Source: Pegea sp. RAD2-039 (Eukaryota > Chordata > Thaliacea > Salpida > Salpidae). Taken from it: 64,000 bases of DNA. The DNA lies in NCBI GenBank assembly GCA_034620365.1, contig JAQGEQ010000162.1:248001-312000 (forward strand), read 5' to 3'. The stretch's first letter is position 1. Each line of letters begins with the position of its first letter. Made by a program: the position numbers and the translations under genes. Of the stretch, positions 12,191 to 26,029 are shown one piece after another. The notes under the pieces were generated by a model, which worked only from the letters and a program-made list of their open reading frames with translations, was not told the origin of the DNA and searched no databases.

Positions 12191-14746
12191 ATATGTGCAT
12201 TCCAAATCTAATTAGTTCTTATAAATTTTCTATTTAAACTTTATTTTAAACTTTTCTTGTTCAGAGAACAGTTCTGTAATTTGATGTTTTACAAATAAAA
12301 GAAATACATTTTCTACAATTTCGATAAAAAAATTTAAATTGTTTCTAATACGAAAAAATTTCTTTGTTTGTTTTGAAAATTGCAATAGATATAAAAGAGG
12401 GAAAACTTAATTGGTGATTTAAGGCTGTTTAAACAGTAGTACAAGTTTAACTTGTTAGATGCATTTCATTTGTAATCTTTCAACTTTATATAAAAATAAT
12501 GATCATGAAAATAGTAATTTAGTTTAAACTGAATGAGGTAACCTAATCAAACAAGAATCAACTAACTTCATTTAAAAGATGAAAACCTCCGAACAACAAG
12601 TAGCACTTTTGAAACTACCTCATAAACAACAGATTGTCTGGCGAGATCTCTTAGTTATTAGATTAATGAGATTAGATATTCTTTGATTTAACTGAAAATC
12701 TTCGAATATATTTGTTGAATATAAATATTTAGCGGAAATCATCAAACTAGAGATTCTAAGACAATTGTATGAAAATATCAAAACATTTTTATTGAAAATC
12801 GATCAAACCTGAACAAATTACAGCATCTAATAAAACGTTTCGATTTTCTCAATTTGTAATCAGACAACCTCATCAACCGATGTTTGTCTATCGAGTTCAA
12901 ATACTTTCATCTTCCACCTAATAAGTAAAAAAGAAGTATTAATTTCTACCAACACTAACAATTGTGTTTCTTTTGAAACTGACCATCAATATGCTTATTG
13001 TTTTTATTCTATTTTATCCCAAAATCTCTAATATTGAGAGAGGAATTTCGAATCTTTTATTTTCATTCACTACCCCTTCGAAGTTCTGCTTTCATTTTAT
13101 CTACAAATTTCAAAATGGTGGATTCGTGAAGAAAAACAATCATTAAAAGAAACCACTAGACAGCGCTATAATGAGAAGTTACCTGACAGATTGCGCCAGA
13201 AGTCATCTCTTAGAAAGTTCTTCAGTTTTTCTCTTTATTTTCGTGATAAAGTTGTTTTAAGCAAATTTGTTAAATATTTGTTAGTTTCTATGAAAAAAAA
13301 ATTATAAAATGATTTGAACAAAGCAAGAGCAACTAATTTGTAAATAAGTTTCGAACTAACTTGAACTAACAAAAGCAATCAAAGAAATTTCGTTTACTTC
13401 ATAAGTAGGAACATCTACAACAAGTGCAGATATCTCTATCAACTCTAATATTGTTGCTGAAGTGGCTTTCAAATCTGTCAACAATTTCATTAATATTTAA
13501 TCTAGAAGTAAATAAGATTTGAAACAAGTAAATGATCACCTTAAAAATATTGTTCTTCGAAAGATTAGTTAAAAAATTAGATTCCAAATGTAAACGATCA
13601 GTTTTACTTCTATGGTTTCGTCATCGTACAGAAATGCTTTTGTTTACTGAAAAAGCAATTCAATGAAGCAATAACATCTAATATTTGTTTAAATATTAAA
13701 TAATATAATAAAAAAATTAATAATAATAACAGTGAAACAACATCTGAAAACTTTAAAAGTGAATGTTGTGTCTAAAGAGCAAAACTGGAAGGACTTCAAC
13801 AGTTATCAGTTTACTCTGGGATATAGGAAGATTGCTGCTCAATAAGGAATGAAGCGAAAATTTTTTTAAACAAATTCTTCTATCCAAAACCCTGCTACAT
13901 TGAAAAAGATTAAAATGAATTTTGTCATTAAAAATATTTAAAAGTTTCTTTATGATAAAAGAAGCCATATTCAATTGAAAGAAACAATCCAGCAGTATCC
14001 AAACTTCTACAATATCTTCAATCGATATTAAAAGTAAACAAAGGTACAATTGTACAAAAGAGGAGTATAAACTAGTGATTGAAGCAAACTATTCTACATT
14101 TTAAAGAACAACAAGTATCAGATAATTTAATAATTTAGCAATGCAGGATTTAACTTATAAATAGAAGGACTTGTTGTAGCAGTACAAAATTAAACGTTAA
14201 ATACTAAATTTATTCGATTCTACAATAGGAAGATGTACAACAGATACTGAGAACTGTGATAGTAAGAACTTCAAAGAATGCAAAAAAAGAATTCTAAATA
14301 CAAGTAACTAGAAATAGAAATCAGAAAAATGTTAAAAGTAAACACGAAAATAATTGAAGGTGTGTTTGTTACTTTTGAAATAACATCGAAAGAGTTTGAG
14401 AAGTTTACTGAACAAAATATCAGGATCATTTCAAGGTGATGAAGTTCAAAAGATAGCTCTGTGAAGAACAGCAAACATACTACGGAAAGTTCTGATGCTA
14501 AATTGAATCTGAAATATTTGCTGCGTTTTTACTTGTTACTTACTTTTACTGTTTGTTATCAACTGCATTTTTATCAAAGTTTAAATTCCAACAAACCCAG
14601 TAACCTTCAATTTACAAGTATTGTTTAAAGATAATCAGTTGTGTAACTCAAAATTTTTATCAAAGTTTAAACTTGTAGCTGATGAAATAAATAGTCAAAA
14701 ATGAGATTTAGTTTTTGCTAAGAGTTGTTTATTATTTAAAACTGAC

Positions 14747-14867
14747 CAGCAAAGTTCGAACATTAGGAAAAAAATTTGGTTTCTTCGATTCTCTATCCAA
14801 AATCACATCGAAGTAAGAGTAAATAGTTGTACTCTCATGTGACCTACAAAACTCAAAATGTTTGATT
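14747..14867 (-). other. module Q exon-like segment in Z1
   Basis: TTTTCTTCACAG acceptor, 40 open codons (IKHFEFCRSHESTTIYSYFD, VILDRESKKPNFFPNVRTLL) and a G|GTCAGT donor. A second frame (SNILSFVGHMRV, LTSM, stop) is open too and is the frame best kept in other copies (near 13080, 34000, 56210, 61000), so the true frame is unresolved. Confidence 0.35.
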
Positions 14868-15802
14868 CTGTGAAGAAAATCAATCATTAAAGTAAATCAC
14901 AAGATAGCGCTGTAGTAACAATTTACCTGACAGATTTTGCAACACATGTTTCTAAAGTTCATCAACTGTGCTCCACTTTGTAAAGAAAGATTTGTAAATA
15001 TCAGATGTTTAATTAATTATAAACTAAAACAAAAGGTTAAAAAAGGAAAATTCAACAAGTTCAGATATCTTCATCAACTCCAGTATTGTGGATAAAGTAC
15101 CTTCAAAATCTCTCAGAAATTTCATTGATTTTCAATCTAATGAAAAATAAAAGATTAAAATAAGTTGATCATCACCAAAAGATTAGTTATCAGTTATAGT
15201 TTTATAGTTGTACCATCATGAAAAATATTTTCTGTTTAAGAAACAACTCAAAGAAGTTATTTAAATTTGACAAAAAGGTGAGGAGAAATATTCTCAGATG
15301 TAGAAAACGATTTTATTGATTTTGAAAATAAAATCTTCATCTGATTAAAGATGATGTTAACAACAAAGAATAATAACCCTAAATTAAGAACTCACTTTGG
15401 GAATCATCCAAAGAAAACTTTCCTTCAAGAAATTTTTATCAAATGCGTTCTATCAAACAAAATATTCAAGATTTACTTTTATATAAACTAGTTATTTGTA
15501 GAAGTCATAACTGCAAAACTGAATTTATATTTTATCTGCATCTTTTAAACCAGTCTATCAAATTATTAAGAAATCAAGATCTCTTCTAGAGTTCAATCAA
15601 AACACACATTTGTAAAAAAATAATGAAATTAAAAAAAATTGCTTTAGAAACTAAAACTTAAATTAATTACTAATATATAAAAGCTTATTTTTATAGAAAG
15701 TTAATGAAACAGCTTTAATTATTATTTATTATCCTTATATTTAAAATAAAAAATGTTTGTTTCAATTAAATAGTTCAATTAACTAAACTGAAAAGTTAAA
15801 TT

Positions 15803-16380
15803 ATTCTTTGACAAGATTGTGTAAAAGAATTGAAAATTAGACATTTAATACAAAATAAATATATATTTGTAAACTGCAAATATCAACCTCAAAACAAATT
15901 TAAAGTAAGAACAAGATATCATCTTTATGTAATGTATATGATAATTAAATTAATAAATGAAATTAACAAATCTCAAGAAAGTTCAAAACTCATTGACAAT
16001 TATAAAGTTTAAATAAATAAATAATAAAGTACTTACAACTTCAAGCATTAGACATAATTACTCACAATTTTTAGAACCAAGAAGCAAAACAAAAACCATG
16101 AAAGCCGTTTAATTTTTTCCTGAAGAAAAATATAAAAATAAATAAACATTTTAGTACATTTAAAACCCTTGAATTACAAACTTTAAATTTATCAATTCAA
16201 TATTTAATTTTGTAACATTTTATAAACAACTAAAAATAGTATGACTTTTAAACATCATTTAAAAATTTAAATTAACATTAAATAACTATTAATAAAACAC
16301 AGAAACATCATAATTATATAAACTATGATTTTTATATATATAAACAAAAACATAAACCCAAATTGCCTGAATAATAAATT
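15803..16380. other. about 580-base segment present in Z1 only
   Basis: Between GTTAAATT...GACAA and ATTTAGT(C/T)AAATATAAAAATGG the Z1 copy has about 580 bases that Z2 (near 62965) lacks. No terminal repeats or target duplications are obvious. The 60-codon ORF inside (15830) has no support. Confidence 0.55.
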
Positions 16381-17234
16381 TAGTCAAATATAAAAATGGT
16401 TTAAAACTAAATGACAAATTTTTAAGAAGTTGATATGAAATATCTGTCTAAAAGAAGAATTAGTAAGATTAATTATTTAAGATTTATATGTTTGTCATTT
16501 AAAGTTATTAAGACAAGTGAAGTTATATTAGCTTTTAATTGAAAAAAGCTGTTTATTTAAATCAAAAAACTAAGCACTGATATGCTAAAGTCTTCATCTT
16601 AAATTATATATTTTTCTATTGATAGAACGTAGTAACAAATTGTTGGTTAAAAAGATTTTTAATTTATATTATTTGTATTATAAAGCTCTCATAAGTTAGG
16701 AACAGGTTTTGTCATTTGTCTTACTACTCTTACTAATAAAATTACTCTTTTAAAACATCAAACTGAAACAGTGAAGCCTTAAAAAACTTTGCGCTAAATG
16801 ACCGTAGAATATTTTTAAACTAAGATTTCAAATAGTTCTTACAACTATCAAAAGATTCCATTATCAACCAATTTCACATTTTGGTTAAGTAGCTCCTCTG
16901 CCTTCTAAGATTTATACACTTTAACATTTTAATAAGATAAGGAAGTGATTTAGATTCAATGCTTTTCTTGACAATTTGAAGAGAGGACCATGAGACAGTT
17001 GTTATGTTTAGATACGCTAACAGTTGTATGCTAGTTGATAAGTGATCAGCTAATGTTGTGTTTATATTTGCAAGCTTTTTATCAGTGCCATAGTAAGCTG
17101 ATGATTTCTATAGCGCCTCTACTGGTTACTAATGTTTTGGTCGCTATGCTTCGTTGCTTACAAATGATTTCTGTATCACGTGTTTAACAGTTGTTTACAA
17201 AAACAGCTTTATATGTTGTGCCTGAAATAAACGA

Positions 17235-17420
17235 GTGTTTACAAGATTTTGTCGCAATCGAAGCAGCGTTTTCGGGTTGATGAAACATATGATGTTCATG
17301 ACATCAGCAATTAAAAAAAAGCTTAGAGAAGAGTTTTACATCAACAATGTACTGGGACTAGAAGAAACACTAATGGTATCACTAGTGGAGAGTGCTAGAG
17401 CTTGTTGTAGAATGTTTTAA
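17235..17420 (+). pseudogene. module T plus-strand ORF (KKKLREEFYINNV), unit II
   Basis: Frame GLMKHMMFMTSAIKKKL, REEFYINNVLGLEE, MVSLVESARACC. Just upstream, a different frame reads YVVPEINECLQDFVAIEAAF and ends at TGA. Units III and V have one more T at that point, which joins the two parts differently. The pattern suggests a single ancestral exon broken by an indel. No family assigned. Copies III and V are listed separately. Confidence 0.3.
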
Positions 17421-17879
17421 AAGTCTTCAGTTGTTGTAGAGATATTAACTTCCAATTTTAATTCAGAAACTATTAAAAAAAATTTTTTAATGACTCATAT
17501 AAAGGTTTAGAAATTAAGAAACTAAATCACAAAACATAAAACCGTATCTGTTACTGAAACAGAATATAGTTGTATAATTTTAAACGTTTATAAAAATGTA
17601 GTTTAATATTAACCTAAATATTGTAATTGAACATTTACTCAAAATAATTGTCCTGTTGGTTTTGATTAAGAATAACAAAAACAATTTATAGGCCTTTGCG
17701 GCAGTTAAAGTTTAAAAGAACTTGATCTATAAACAAGTAAGAAAGCAATTTATTTTGTAGTAAGCAAATCAGTTAGCAATTACAGAAGAGTTTGATTATA
17801 GAAAAAAATTGGAAATTTTGAACTTTTATACTTGCTTATAGTTAACTTCAGCAAAGCAACTGACAAAGAGAGAACTTAC

Positions 17880-18780
17880 AACAAAGAGTGGTGCTCCGGT
17901 TTCATTTTAGGGAAATAAACTCTCAAAACTCTCATAGGTCTTATCAAAAATAGTTCATTAAAAATCTCAAAAAAAGATAAAATACCCTCACTATCCAAGT
18001 CTAATATACCAATCTTACAAACAATTTGATTATTTTAACAAGTAGCACCGACTTGAACATTTTGCATGATATTAATATCAAGTATCTATCCACCGAATTG
18101 GAATCCAAAGTAAGAATTTCTCGTATGGCTTACAAGCAACAAATGCTAAAATATGTTTAAAGTTAGTTGATAAAAGCTTTGAAAACTTATCAAAGATGAT
18201 CTTACAAATATTTGAAACACTAAAGATAATTATTTTAAAAGCTTCATCTTACCAACAAGACTTTATGAAACGACTTCACGAGAAAAGCTGAGAAAATAAT
18301 TCAAAAACACAAAATTGATCATAATATGATTTTATTTAATTTTTTCTTCAATATAGAGGAATTTAAACAGAAAATCGAGTTGAGAATAAAGTTGTCTTAT
18401 AATTAAAATAAAAACTTCCCTATTAGTCTTTGCTTTCTTGTTTTTGTTATCAAAGCCATCTTTGTAGATTTACAAAACATTGTTGCACCTAAAAATTAGT
18501 AGATGACATCAACATACTTTTGATTCTACAAATCTTGTTTTATAAAAGATACACAAAAGTTGTAAAATGAATTTTTTGATGAACAATAATCTGTAAAACT
18601 TTAAACTACTTCTACACTGATTATTTTTAATCATTATTTTAAATGAAATTAAACAAACCAAATGAGAGTTTCTCCTAGTAAATCAATCTTTACATCAGCA
18701 ACATATTCTTCAGTATTGAAAAATTATGTTGAATTCTGAGCCTTCATTTAATTATAGCTTTCCTAAGCCATCACAATATT
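17880..18780 (-). pseudogene. module T/A: minus-strand exons, unit II
   Basis: Contains an exon ending at a perfect GTAAGT donor (17879 downward), encoding KIGILDLDSEGILSFFE, FNELFLIRPMRVLRVYF, PKM. The stretch DLDSEGILSFFE fits the EF-hand loop consensus D-x-D-x-x-G-x-(I/L)-x-x-x-E. The end of the exon has a frameshift relative to unit III. A further segment near 18770 reads KVETCLEYCDGLGK. The VNTEEYVADV exon is frameshifted here. Confidence 0.35.
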
Positions 18781-18839
18781 CGAGACAAGTTTCTATCTTG
18801 TGATTACTCACAAATTGTTAATTCCAATTAAATTAGATG

Positions 18840-19165
18840 TAAAGGAAAAAGTATTTATATGCAAATGAACCACAAGGTCGAAGATAAATGCAGGCAATGG
18901 AATGCTATAAAGATGAAATTGTCGATTTTGATAGACATGTTTGTGAATAAATATTCAATTCAACAAACTCACATCTGGCTGCAATGTGATTTAGAATTGA
19001 TGATCGTGGAACTATTATTTATCTAGCTGTTTTCTTGCTTCATATGCAGAATCGGTTTGTTTTGGCTCACCGAAGATGTTGATGAATGCTTTCAAACTTC
19101 ACGTTCTTCTGTAAGTTGAGAGAACTGTTCATTAAACTGTTTGTAAACAAATATTTGGTTTTTGT
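18840..19165 (-). repeat. module R, unit II first copy
   Basis: KNVKFESIHQHLR, TGA; overlapping frame with FGEPKQTDSAYEARKQLDK. Fused to the same downstream sequence as in units I and IV. Confidence 0.4.
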
Positions 19166-20189
19166 ATTCAAAAATTTATAAGTATTTATAATTATTTTGA
19201 TGTTTTGTAAATAAATCAATAACATTTTCTTCAATCTAAATATAAATTTCGAATTTGTTTAAAATTTGAGAAAAAATTTGTGGATTTTGTGTTTTTTAAA
19301 ACTGAAATAATTGAAATCAGGAAAAATTTTATTGGTGATTTAAAGCTGTTTAAACAGTATTACAGGTTTATCTTGTTAGATATGGTTTAGCTTAATTACT
19401 CTAGCAATTTTCTTTGAAAATTATAATCATAAAATTAATAGTTTAGTTTTATTTCAAATCTGTTCGTTGATATTAGATGTTTGCTGGGGTTTGTCAAGAT
19501 AAAATTATAATAGGACTTCATCAAAACAACAAATATTTTTAATGAAAATCAATGAAACCTGAACAATCTACAGCAAATGAAAAATGTTTAGATTTTCTCT
19601 TGTTGCATTCGGACATTCTCATCAGCTGACATTTGTCTAAATTGTCATCTGAATCTTCATTATCCACCAGATAATTTAAAAAAGTTTGAAATTTGACCAA
19701 CAAACTCAGTAATTTCGAATTTTGAAGTTTTATTTAAAGTTAATCAAATGTGTAACCCAAACTTTTATAAAAAAGTAGCTGATGATATAAATAATCGAAA
19801 ATGTAATGTAGTTTTTACTAAGAGTTTTTTTTAGTTTAATACTGACCAGCTTCTTATAGAACATTTAGAAGCAGTTTAAATAAATATTTATTACTAACAT
19901 GACGTTTAGATTCAATATTAATTTTAATCTAAATGAATAATCAAAACTGTGTTCATAGAAAGTAATAACAAATATACAATTCAGTTTTGATCTAGAGTTA
20001 AGTAATATAAAATGTAATTGTTCTTTAAAAAATCTTAAAAATAATAAAAGTGATAAAATATTAATTATATCTATATATATTTACAAAATACACTTAAATA
20101 AAAATCAAATTAAAATATTTATCATTATATAAATAATTTTATAAACAAAATAAAACAAACAGTGTGTATATATTTGATCAACATACATA

Positions 20190-20281
20190 CCATACAATGC
20201 CACGAAGCTTATAACCTCTAACCTTTCACTATCTCAAGCCTCTTGGTAGCTGGATTACAAGCATATGCCACAACGCTCAGC
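20190..20281 (-). ncRNA. short 5' Alu-domain-like RNA, unit II
   Basis: Copy of the unit I element, apparently base-identical over the Alu domain. Confidence 0.6.
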
Positions 20282-20567
20282 GAATGTGATTTTTCAAAAT
20301 ATTATTTAAAGGCAAAGTGTTTTTTTTTATATAATCTTCTCTTTCGAAAGTCACTTTTCAAATACTGATCAACTAAAGAAATAAAAGAGAAATGAAACAA
20401 AATTTAGTTTTGTTTGTTTACAAAAAACATTTACAAAAACATCACATTTTTTCGATTTAGTAACCAGTTTGTTCGATGTTCTTTTTATCATGTGTTTTGC
20501 ATGCCACAGTTTGAGGTGTTACATTTTTTCAAATAAGTTTACTTACAAATGGTTGTTTTGAAACTTT

Positions 20568-22676
20568 CTAATAAGCGTTTGCTTCCATATGGGTTTTTGA
20601 AGAATGAATGCTTGTATTCATTTCTTCATCTCTTATCAATTCTTCGCTCTTGCGAGTAAATTTCTTCAAAATTTTAGGATTTAAAGATTTCTTTGAGTTG
20701 TCAACAGAATAGGTTATATTAAAGTCACTTTCATTATTTGTTTTACTACACTCAGATGTTTCTGATGCCATTTGTGTTGACTTCGTGGAAGAAAGTTAAA
20801 CCGATCTCGGCTTATACTGTAATTTCCAGACTGGAATCGGCTTCTTCTACAATGCCCTTAAGGAAGATGTGCTTAAGGTCGATTGATTCTTGTCTGTTTT
20901 GTCACTATTAAATGAGTTTTCCTGTGACAGGACTCCACAACTTTTTCCAATATAATTATATACTTGAAAATCAGGAGAATGATAAATGTCATTCTTATTT
21001 CTTTGATTTTTATCTATTTCTAAAAGAGATGTTATCGCTGACTGTCTAGTTTCATTTGTCTGAGACATATTTAAAGCACTCGTAGAAGCATGATCTGAAG
21101 TTGATACAGAGGTTTTCTCATCAGAATTGTGGGAAGAAAATGTTTCAAAGATGTTTTCTAAGTTATTCAAACTTGTGTTCGGAGTTTTGTGCCCAAAATT
21201 CGTTTCACAATGATTGGATGAGTTGTCGTTAGTTTTTTTACAATTTGATAGAAACAAAACATCTTTGTTTAGTAACCTTTTTTGTCGTTTTTGTTCAACA
21301 ATTAGAGACTTCACTGTTTCTCGAAAGTTAGGAATAGTCATGTGCTCATTATGCATTGATGATTGTTCTTTTTTCATGTAAAATGTAAATCAATTACTAA
21401 ATAGTTTGACCAAAATAAAATAGTTTCTATATAAAATACCTTCGAATATTCCGGTTTTTTCCCAAACACCTCCTTTAGTGTCTTATCAATGTTAAGATAT
21501 TCCTCATTGCACTCCAACACCACCTTTTGTTAAAACAAATAACTTTTAAACATTTTTTCCAAACCAATTTTTGTACTTTAACATAATTACAAGTTAAAAA
21601 GATACAAAACATGAAGATTTAAAAGTAAAAAAACTCGACTTAATATGTTCAGTGGAGTTAAAAATAATTATAATTTGTTAATATACTTAAACTTTCATTT
21701 GTTTAACAAACATTAGAAATGGTTTAAAAAATTGTTAGTAGTATCTATGTTACTTATTTGAAATAAATACTTTTGGAAATCGTTAGTAGTATCTATGTTA
21801 CTTATATTAAAAGCTTTTGAATCTACATTTTAAAAGTGCATAAAAGTATAAAATAATTACTTGAGTAGAGGTTTCCCGTCTATGTACACTTTCTAGCTTG
21901 GTAAAAACAAGTTTTTCAACTGATCTTACTAAGCTATTTTGATTAATGATGAATACAAATGGTTCAATCTCGGGAATAATCTTTACAAAATGACTGTCCT
22001 CAAGTTCATTGAGGTTGTTACAACTAAAACTATTTTTGATGAAGTGAATTTTTTAAGAATAAATTGAAAATCATACATAGCTATACAATTGATAAAAATA
22101 ATTGTTTGATTAAAAAAGTCAACACAAACAATTTTCAAATTAAAGTAACTTTATAATCACCTAGTTAAATGTTTCAGTTTCAAATTATAAGCTCTGCAAG
22201 GATCTTCGCTAAATTCTAAAAAAATAAATATTGTAAATTTTAGATGAAAAAAAGCTTTTTTTACAAAACGTTTTTTTTACCTCCTTGGCTTATGTGTGGA
22301 TATATTTTTAATAAATCTGCAATCAGCTTTTCTAATTCTCTGTCCTCAAGTAATGGTTTGTCAGCATGATCATATACTATATGATGGCAGGTGGGACATG
22401 ATAAATCGGTTTAATATATTTCTTACAAACTAAAACGAGATAAAAGTAAATATTTCTCCGTTAAAAATATTTAAAAAAGAGATTATTATATAAATAACCA
22501 CTTAAAGAAACATCCTTACAATAGTGAAGACATGTTTTCAAAACCTTAACTTTGTACAGGAAGGATTTGCAAATATTACAATTGATAGTTTTTAGTATGA
22601 ATTGATCAATAGACGTTAATTTGTTCATGTTGTTCTCATTAGATGAGGACTGAATCCAGGCAAAATTCTGCAACAT
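20568..22676 (-). pseudogene. PCGF-type RING + RAWUL gene, unit II copy, damaged
   Basis: Equivalent exons at 22520-22676, 22281-22429, 22161-22215, 21861-22029 and 21440-21523; C-terminal frames at 20847-21377 and 20568-20771. It is almost base-identical to the unit I copy and shares every lesion: the 13-base RING deletion, the Cys to Tyr change, and the TAG and frameshift in the C-terminal part. One visible difference lies in exon 1 (G to A near 22571, silent). A shared lesion set means the duplication, or gene conversion, came after the gene had died, unless a truncated product is still used. Confidence 0.72.
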
Positions 22677-23559
22677 GTTGCTTATCAAAAGGATATATTT
22701 GACATTTTGATTTATAAGTTAAACAATTTTATTGTTTTTAAAATTATTTTGACACATTTTCATGATTATACAATAAACATTGTATCCTAGATACTAAAGT
22801 TTTAATTTTGTCTCAAATTATCGTGAATTTTGAATTTAACACTAAAATAAAATATAAAAAGGTTTAGTAAAATAAAAAACGGATATTTAAAAATAAAATA
22901 TTAAAAATTAGTTACTTTTTTGCTGAACTTCGGTTTATCACCATGATTCAAAAGTTTCCTTTAACTAAATAGTTAAAATTGTTTGTATAAAGTTTGGCAG
23001 AATACCTTTTTCTAACAATTATATTTTTCTGTAAAATTTTTACTCTTTCTTTAAACAGTTTCAGTCATTTAAGCAAACTTTTTGCCTCTTATTTCTTCCA
23101 AAGAATATGTTGCTTCTGTTACTCGAAGCAAATGTTGAACATTAGATGAGAAAATAAGAATATTTCGTTTTGTTTATTTGCAATTGTTTGTTATCTTCAA
23201 ACTATAACTTATTGTGTTGTTTGTATCTATTGGCAAATGGTCCATCACAATATATAATTTCTTATCGATCCAAATTTTTCAACTATTTGAATACTTATGG
23301 AGGGTTAACTAGAGAATGTAATTATGAATATCAATAGTAAATTACTTTATAGCAATTATTTTATGCTAATTTATATTTTAACCTATTGAACAGCTGAAAC
23401 ACAAAAATATTTTGAGTACAACTACTAAATTAAAACTACATTACTTCTAATTTTTATAAGATGTCACAAATCAAAATTTAGCACAAAAAAATACTCCACA
23501 TTAACATGAGTTAGATAAAAATGTTTGGACTTAAATCATTTTGTTTTCAGCAGAATATT

Positions 23560-24130
23560 TCAACCCTTGTGAAGAAAGCACCCGAGACATTTAAAACTGA
23601 ATAACAAAAGTAACAGTTAAGAAATTGTTGATGAAGATGAAGATGATGAGGATTTGGTTCTAAATGTTTCTGATATTAGTTACAAAGGTGACATCGAAGA
23701 TGTTTCTGAGGAAAAAAAAATTAAAGGTTCAAATACAAATCTATTAAAGATCTTATTTATAATTGCTACGAACAAGCATAAAATATCTAATAATCAAAGT
23801 AACTACAAACACAAACTTATTATTAATCAGCAGTAACTTTTTCTAACATAAATCATTCAAAACGAGAAAAATAATTTGGAAAAACAACCGGAAAAAGTGA
23901 TAAAAATTAATTTTGTTTTTAAACAAAAGTTTAAATGAACTTGGTTTATAAATAATTTGTTTCAGCTGAAGTCTTAAAAGAGTCAAGTGAGGAGGATTTT
24001 AAAGATCAAAAAGATATTAGAGTGAAGGAGAATTTTAAAGATGAAAAAGATTTTAAGTTAAACTGGAAATTTGAAAGTAAAAGAAAATTCCAGTGTGGCC
24101 GATTTAAAAAAAATTTCAAACATGAATAAA
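23560..24130 (+). pseudogene. acidic/charged two-exon ORF, unit II
   Basis: Copy of the unit I ORF. The second exon here still holds the repeat (EDFKDQKDIRVKENFKDEKD), lost in unit I. It ends at GRFKKNFKHE and a stop. Function unknown. Confidence 0.33.
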
Positions 24131-25659
24131 ATTTTAAGATCTTTTTAACTAAAGGAAACTCACGATTAAAAGATCTAAAGAAAGTCATTCTGATATGATT
24201 TTAATTTACGAACATATATACTTACTGTTCATGAAAAACAAACACTTTTCACTTGCTCAAAATATGGAAGTTTTTTTTGCACAGAAAGTTAACCTTAACC
24301 AAAATATACAAAAAGTTTATCAACATGTAACCTATGAAATGATTAACTTATAATCAAACATTACGAAAAAAGTTTTGTAAATCATTTCAAAAAGTCATCT
24401 TCATAAGAAGTAGAAAGATTTTCTCCAGTATTAATCAAAGAACAAAACCAAAGTACTCATTTGGCCAACAGGTGTTGTTCTGGTTTATAATTGAAATTGT
24501 CACCTTAAAATCTGCACAAAATAACAAAAACCGGATGAAATTATGCAATTGACAAATACAAAAGCGTCAAAAAAGCTCAAATCTTATAAAATATCTCTGA
24601 TGATATAAACACTATACTTTAAGGTTTTTAATTAAAGTTATTCTGTTTTTGAAATTATTTTTTTGAAGTTATATTGTGCTTTTGAGTCATAATTTACTTT
24701 TTTGAGTTTTACAATCAACTATTAGTAATAAGTAATATTATTTAAACAGACTTTTAGATCAGTCTCACATTTAAAATTAGTAAAAATTCTCAGACAATTT
24801 AACAACAAATTCCATTTTATCTTTTGAATTCAGCAAATTCTTAAAGATAAAATAGACATTTTATCAATAATAACTGTGCTTCAAGTTTTCTTGAAGTTTC
24901 TTAAGTATTTTATGAATGACGTAAAATTATTCTATATAAATACAACCCTTAGAAAAATTAATGTTTCTTGTCAAACACTCTGGTGGTAAATCAGTTAATC
25001 TTCAATCTTTATTAGAATATGTTAATTTCTGACTTAATCAACAGCTAGGTACAAATTAGAAATTTCTACCTCTCGACAAATAAACTTTCAACATTTACTT
25101 CAACTAATTTTTAATTAGACAAAAATAAAATTTCTCATTATGAATTCATTAAAGACTTGATCATCTTTATCTCTCACTTAAGTTTTTTACTGATAATTGG
25201 TTCATCTACTTTATAAAAAATTCACAAATCTTTTAAGAGCAGAGAGATATGGATACTCCCTCCTAAGGTCTTCACTTTAAAAAAGCTCTTTTAAATCTTC
25301 AATCCGTTCTAAGATCATTTATCAGGAAGACTCCACTTAAAGAAAAGCATTGATTATTAGAAATAAATTTTTGATCAATTTATTCATAAATGCTAAAAAC
25401 GTATTTTTATGGTGACTTTGGTAGTTGACCTTTCATACCAAGAATTAAAATGAATTTAAATTTTTTTCTAGACGTCCATCTATTTTGTAGAAGTTAGATT
25501 TATTCTTATGTTTGTAATTGTTCATTAACATTTTACTGATTTTATAAATCTCTTGTGGCACCCACAAACGCTAAACTTTAAATGGTTAATAAATACAGTA
25601 AGGAGACTGTCTCCTTACCCTCATCATCCTTGAAGATCAAAATTTTTGGAACCGTCGAA

Positions 25660-25734
25660 ATGGCGGTGTACGAAAAATATAAAATTAGAAACTCACTTAA
25701 AAGTACAATAAGTGTAAAGCTGATTGTCTTTTAA
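25660..25734 (+). CDS. short ORF starting MAVYEKYK, unit II
   Basis: Opens at ATGGCGGTG and runs 24 codons to TAA (MAVYEKYKIRNSLKST, then ISVKLIVF). It could be a first exon (a GTACAA donor-like site is inside) or a small peptide gene. Product unknown. Confidence 0.35.
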   Translation: MAVYEKYKIRNSLKSTISVKLIVF

Positions 25735-26021
25735 ACGTGCTGGCTAAATATTTTACGTGTTTCTTCTGGTGTCTTACAATTATAAAAGCAATTTTATAAT
25801 TAATTACATAAAATTGTAGCTGTTTATGAAATTTTTTCTTGTTTCATGAAATTATATATTCATTATATAATTCTTTTGCAATTCAACGTTTTTGAGGATG
25901 TGAAAATGAAGATGACTCCCTGGTTGGGTCATTGTCAGTGTCGGCATCATTATTTTCAATACCCTGATTACTAATCACCGAAAAATTGTTTTGTTGAATT
26001 CAAACAATCAAAAGACAATGA

Positions 26022-26029
26022 TGACGTCA
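26022..26029. promoter_or_regulatory. palindromic CRE, unit II
   Basis: TGACGTCA followed by CTGACGTATACGGCGTCA, a second imperfect inverted pair. The unit IV equivalent (50453-50460) is AGACGTCA, having lost the first base. Confidence 0.4.

Larger units (their letters stand above)
1..12240. repeat. unit I (PCGF type), incomplete at left
   Basis: Starts inside the T/A module at the window edge. Carries no module K; the second R and P copies run directly into module S (10490-11420). The stretch 8200-8960 holds the CRE pair and otherwise nothing I can call. Confidence 0.65.
12240..16640. repeat. tail module Z1
   Basis: Follows unit I; homologous to 59950-63240 with many indels. Holds Q, P and MKFLRD-type segments. 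The stretch from 13600 to 14700 has a 98-codon minus ORF (13753-14049) and others that I could not support. From 15800 to 16380 there is sequence absent from Z2. Confidence 0.6.

Noticed and set aside
13753-14049. 98-codon minus ORF in Z1
   Set aside because: No second copy in Z2 to test the frame, no splice or start support, and biased composition.
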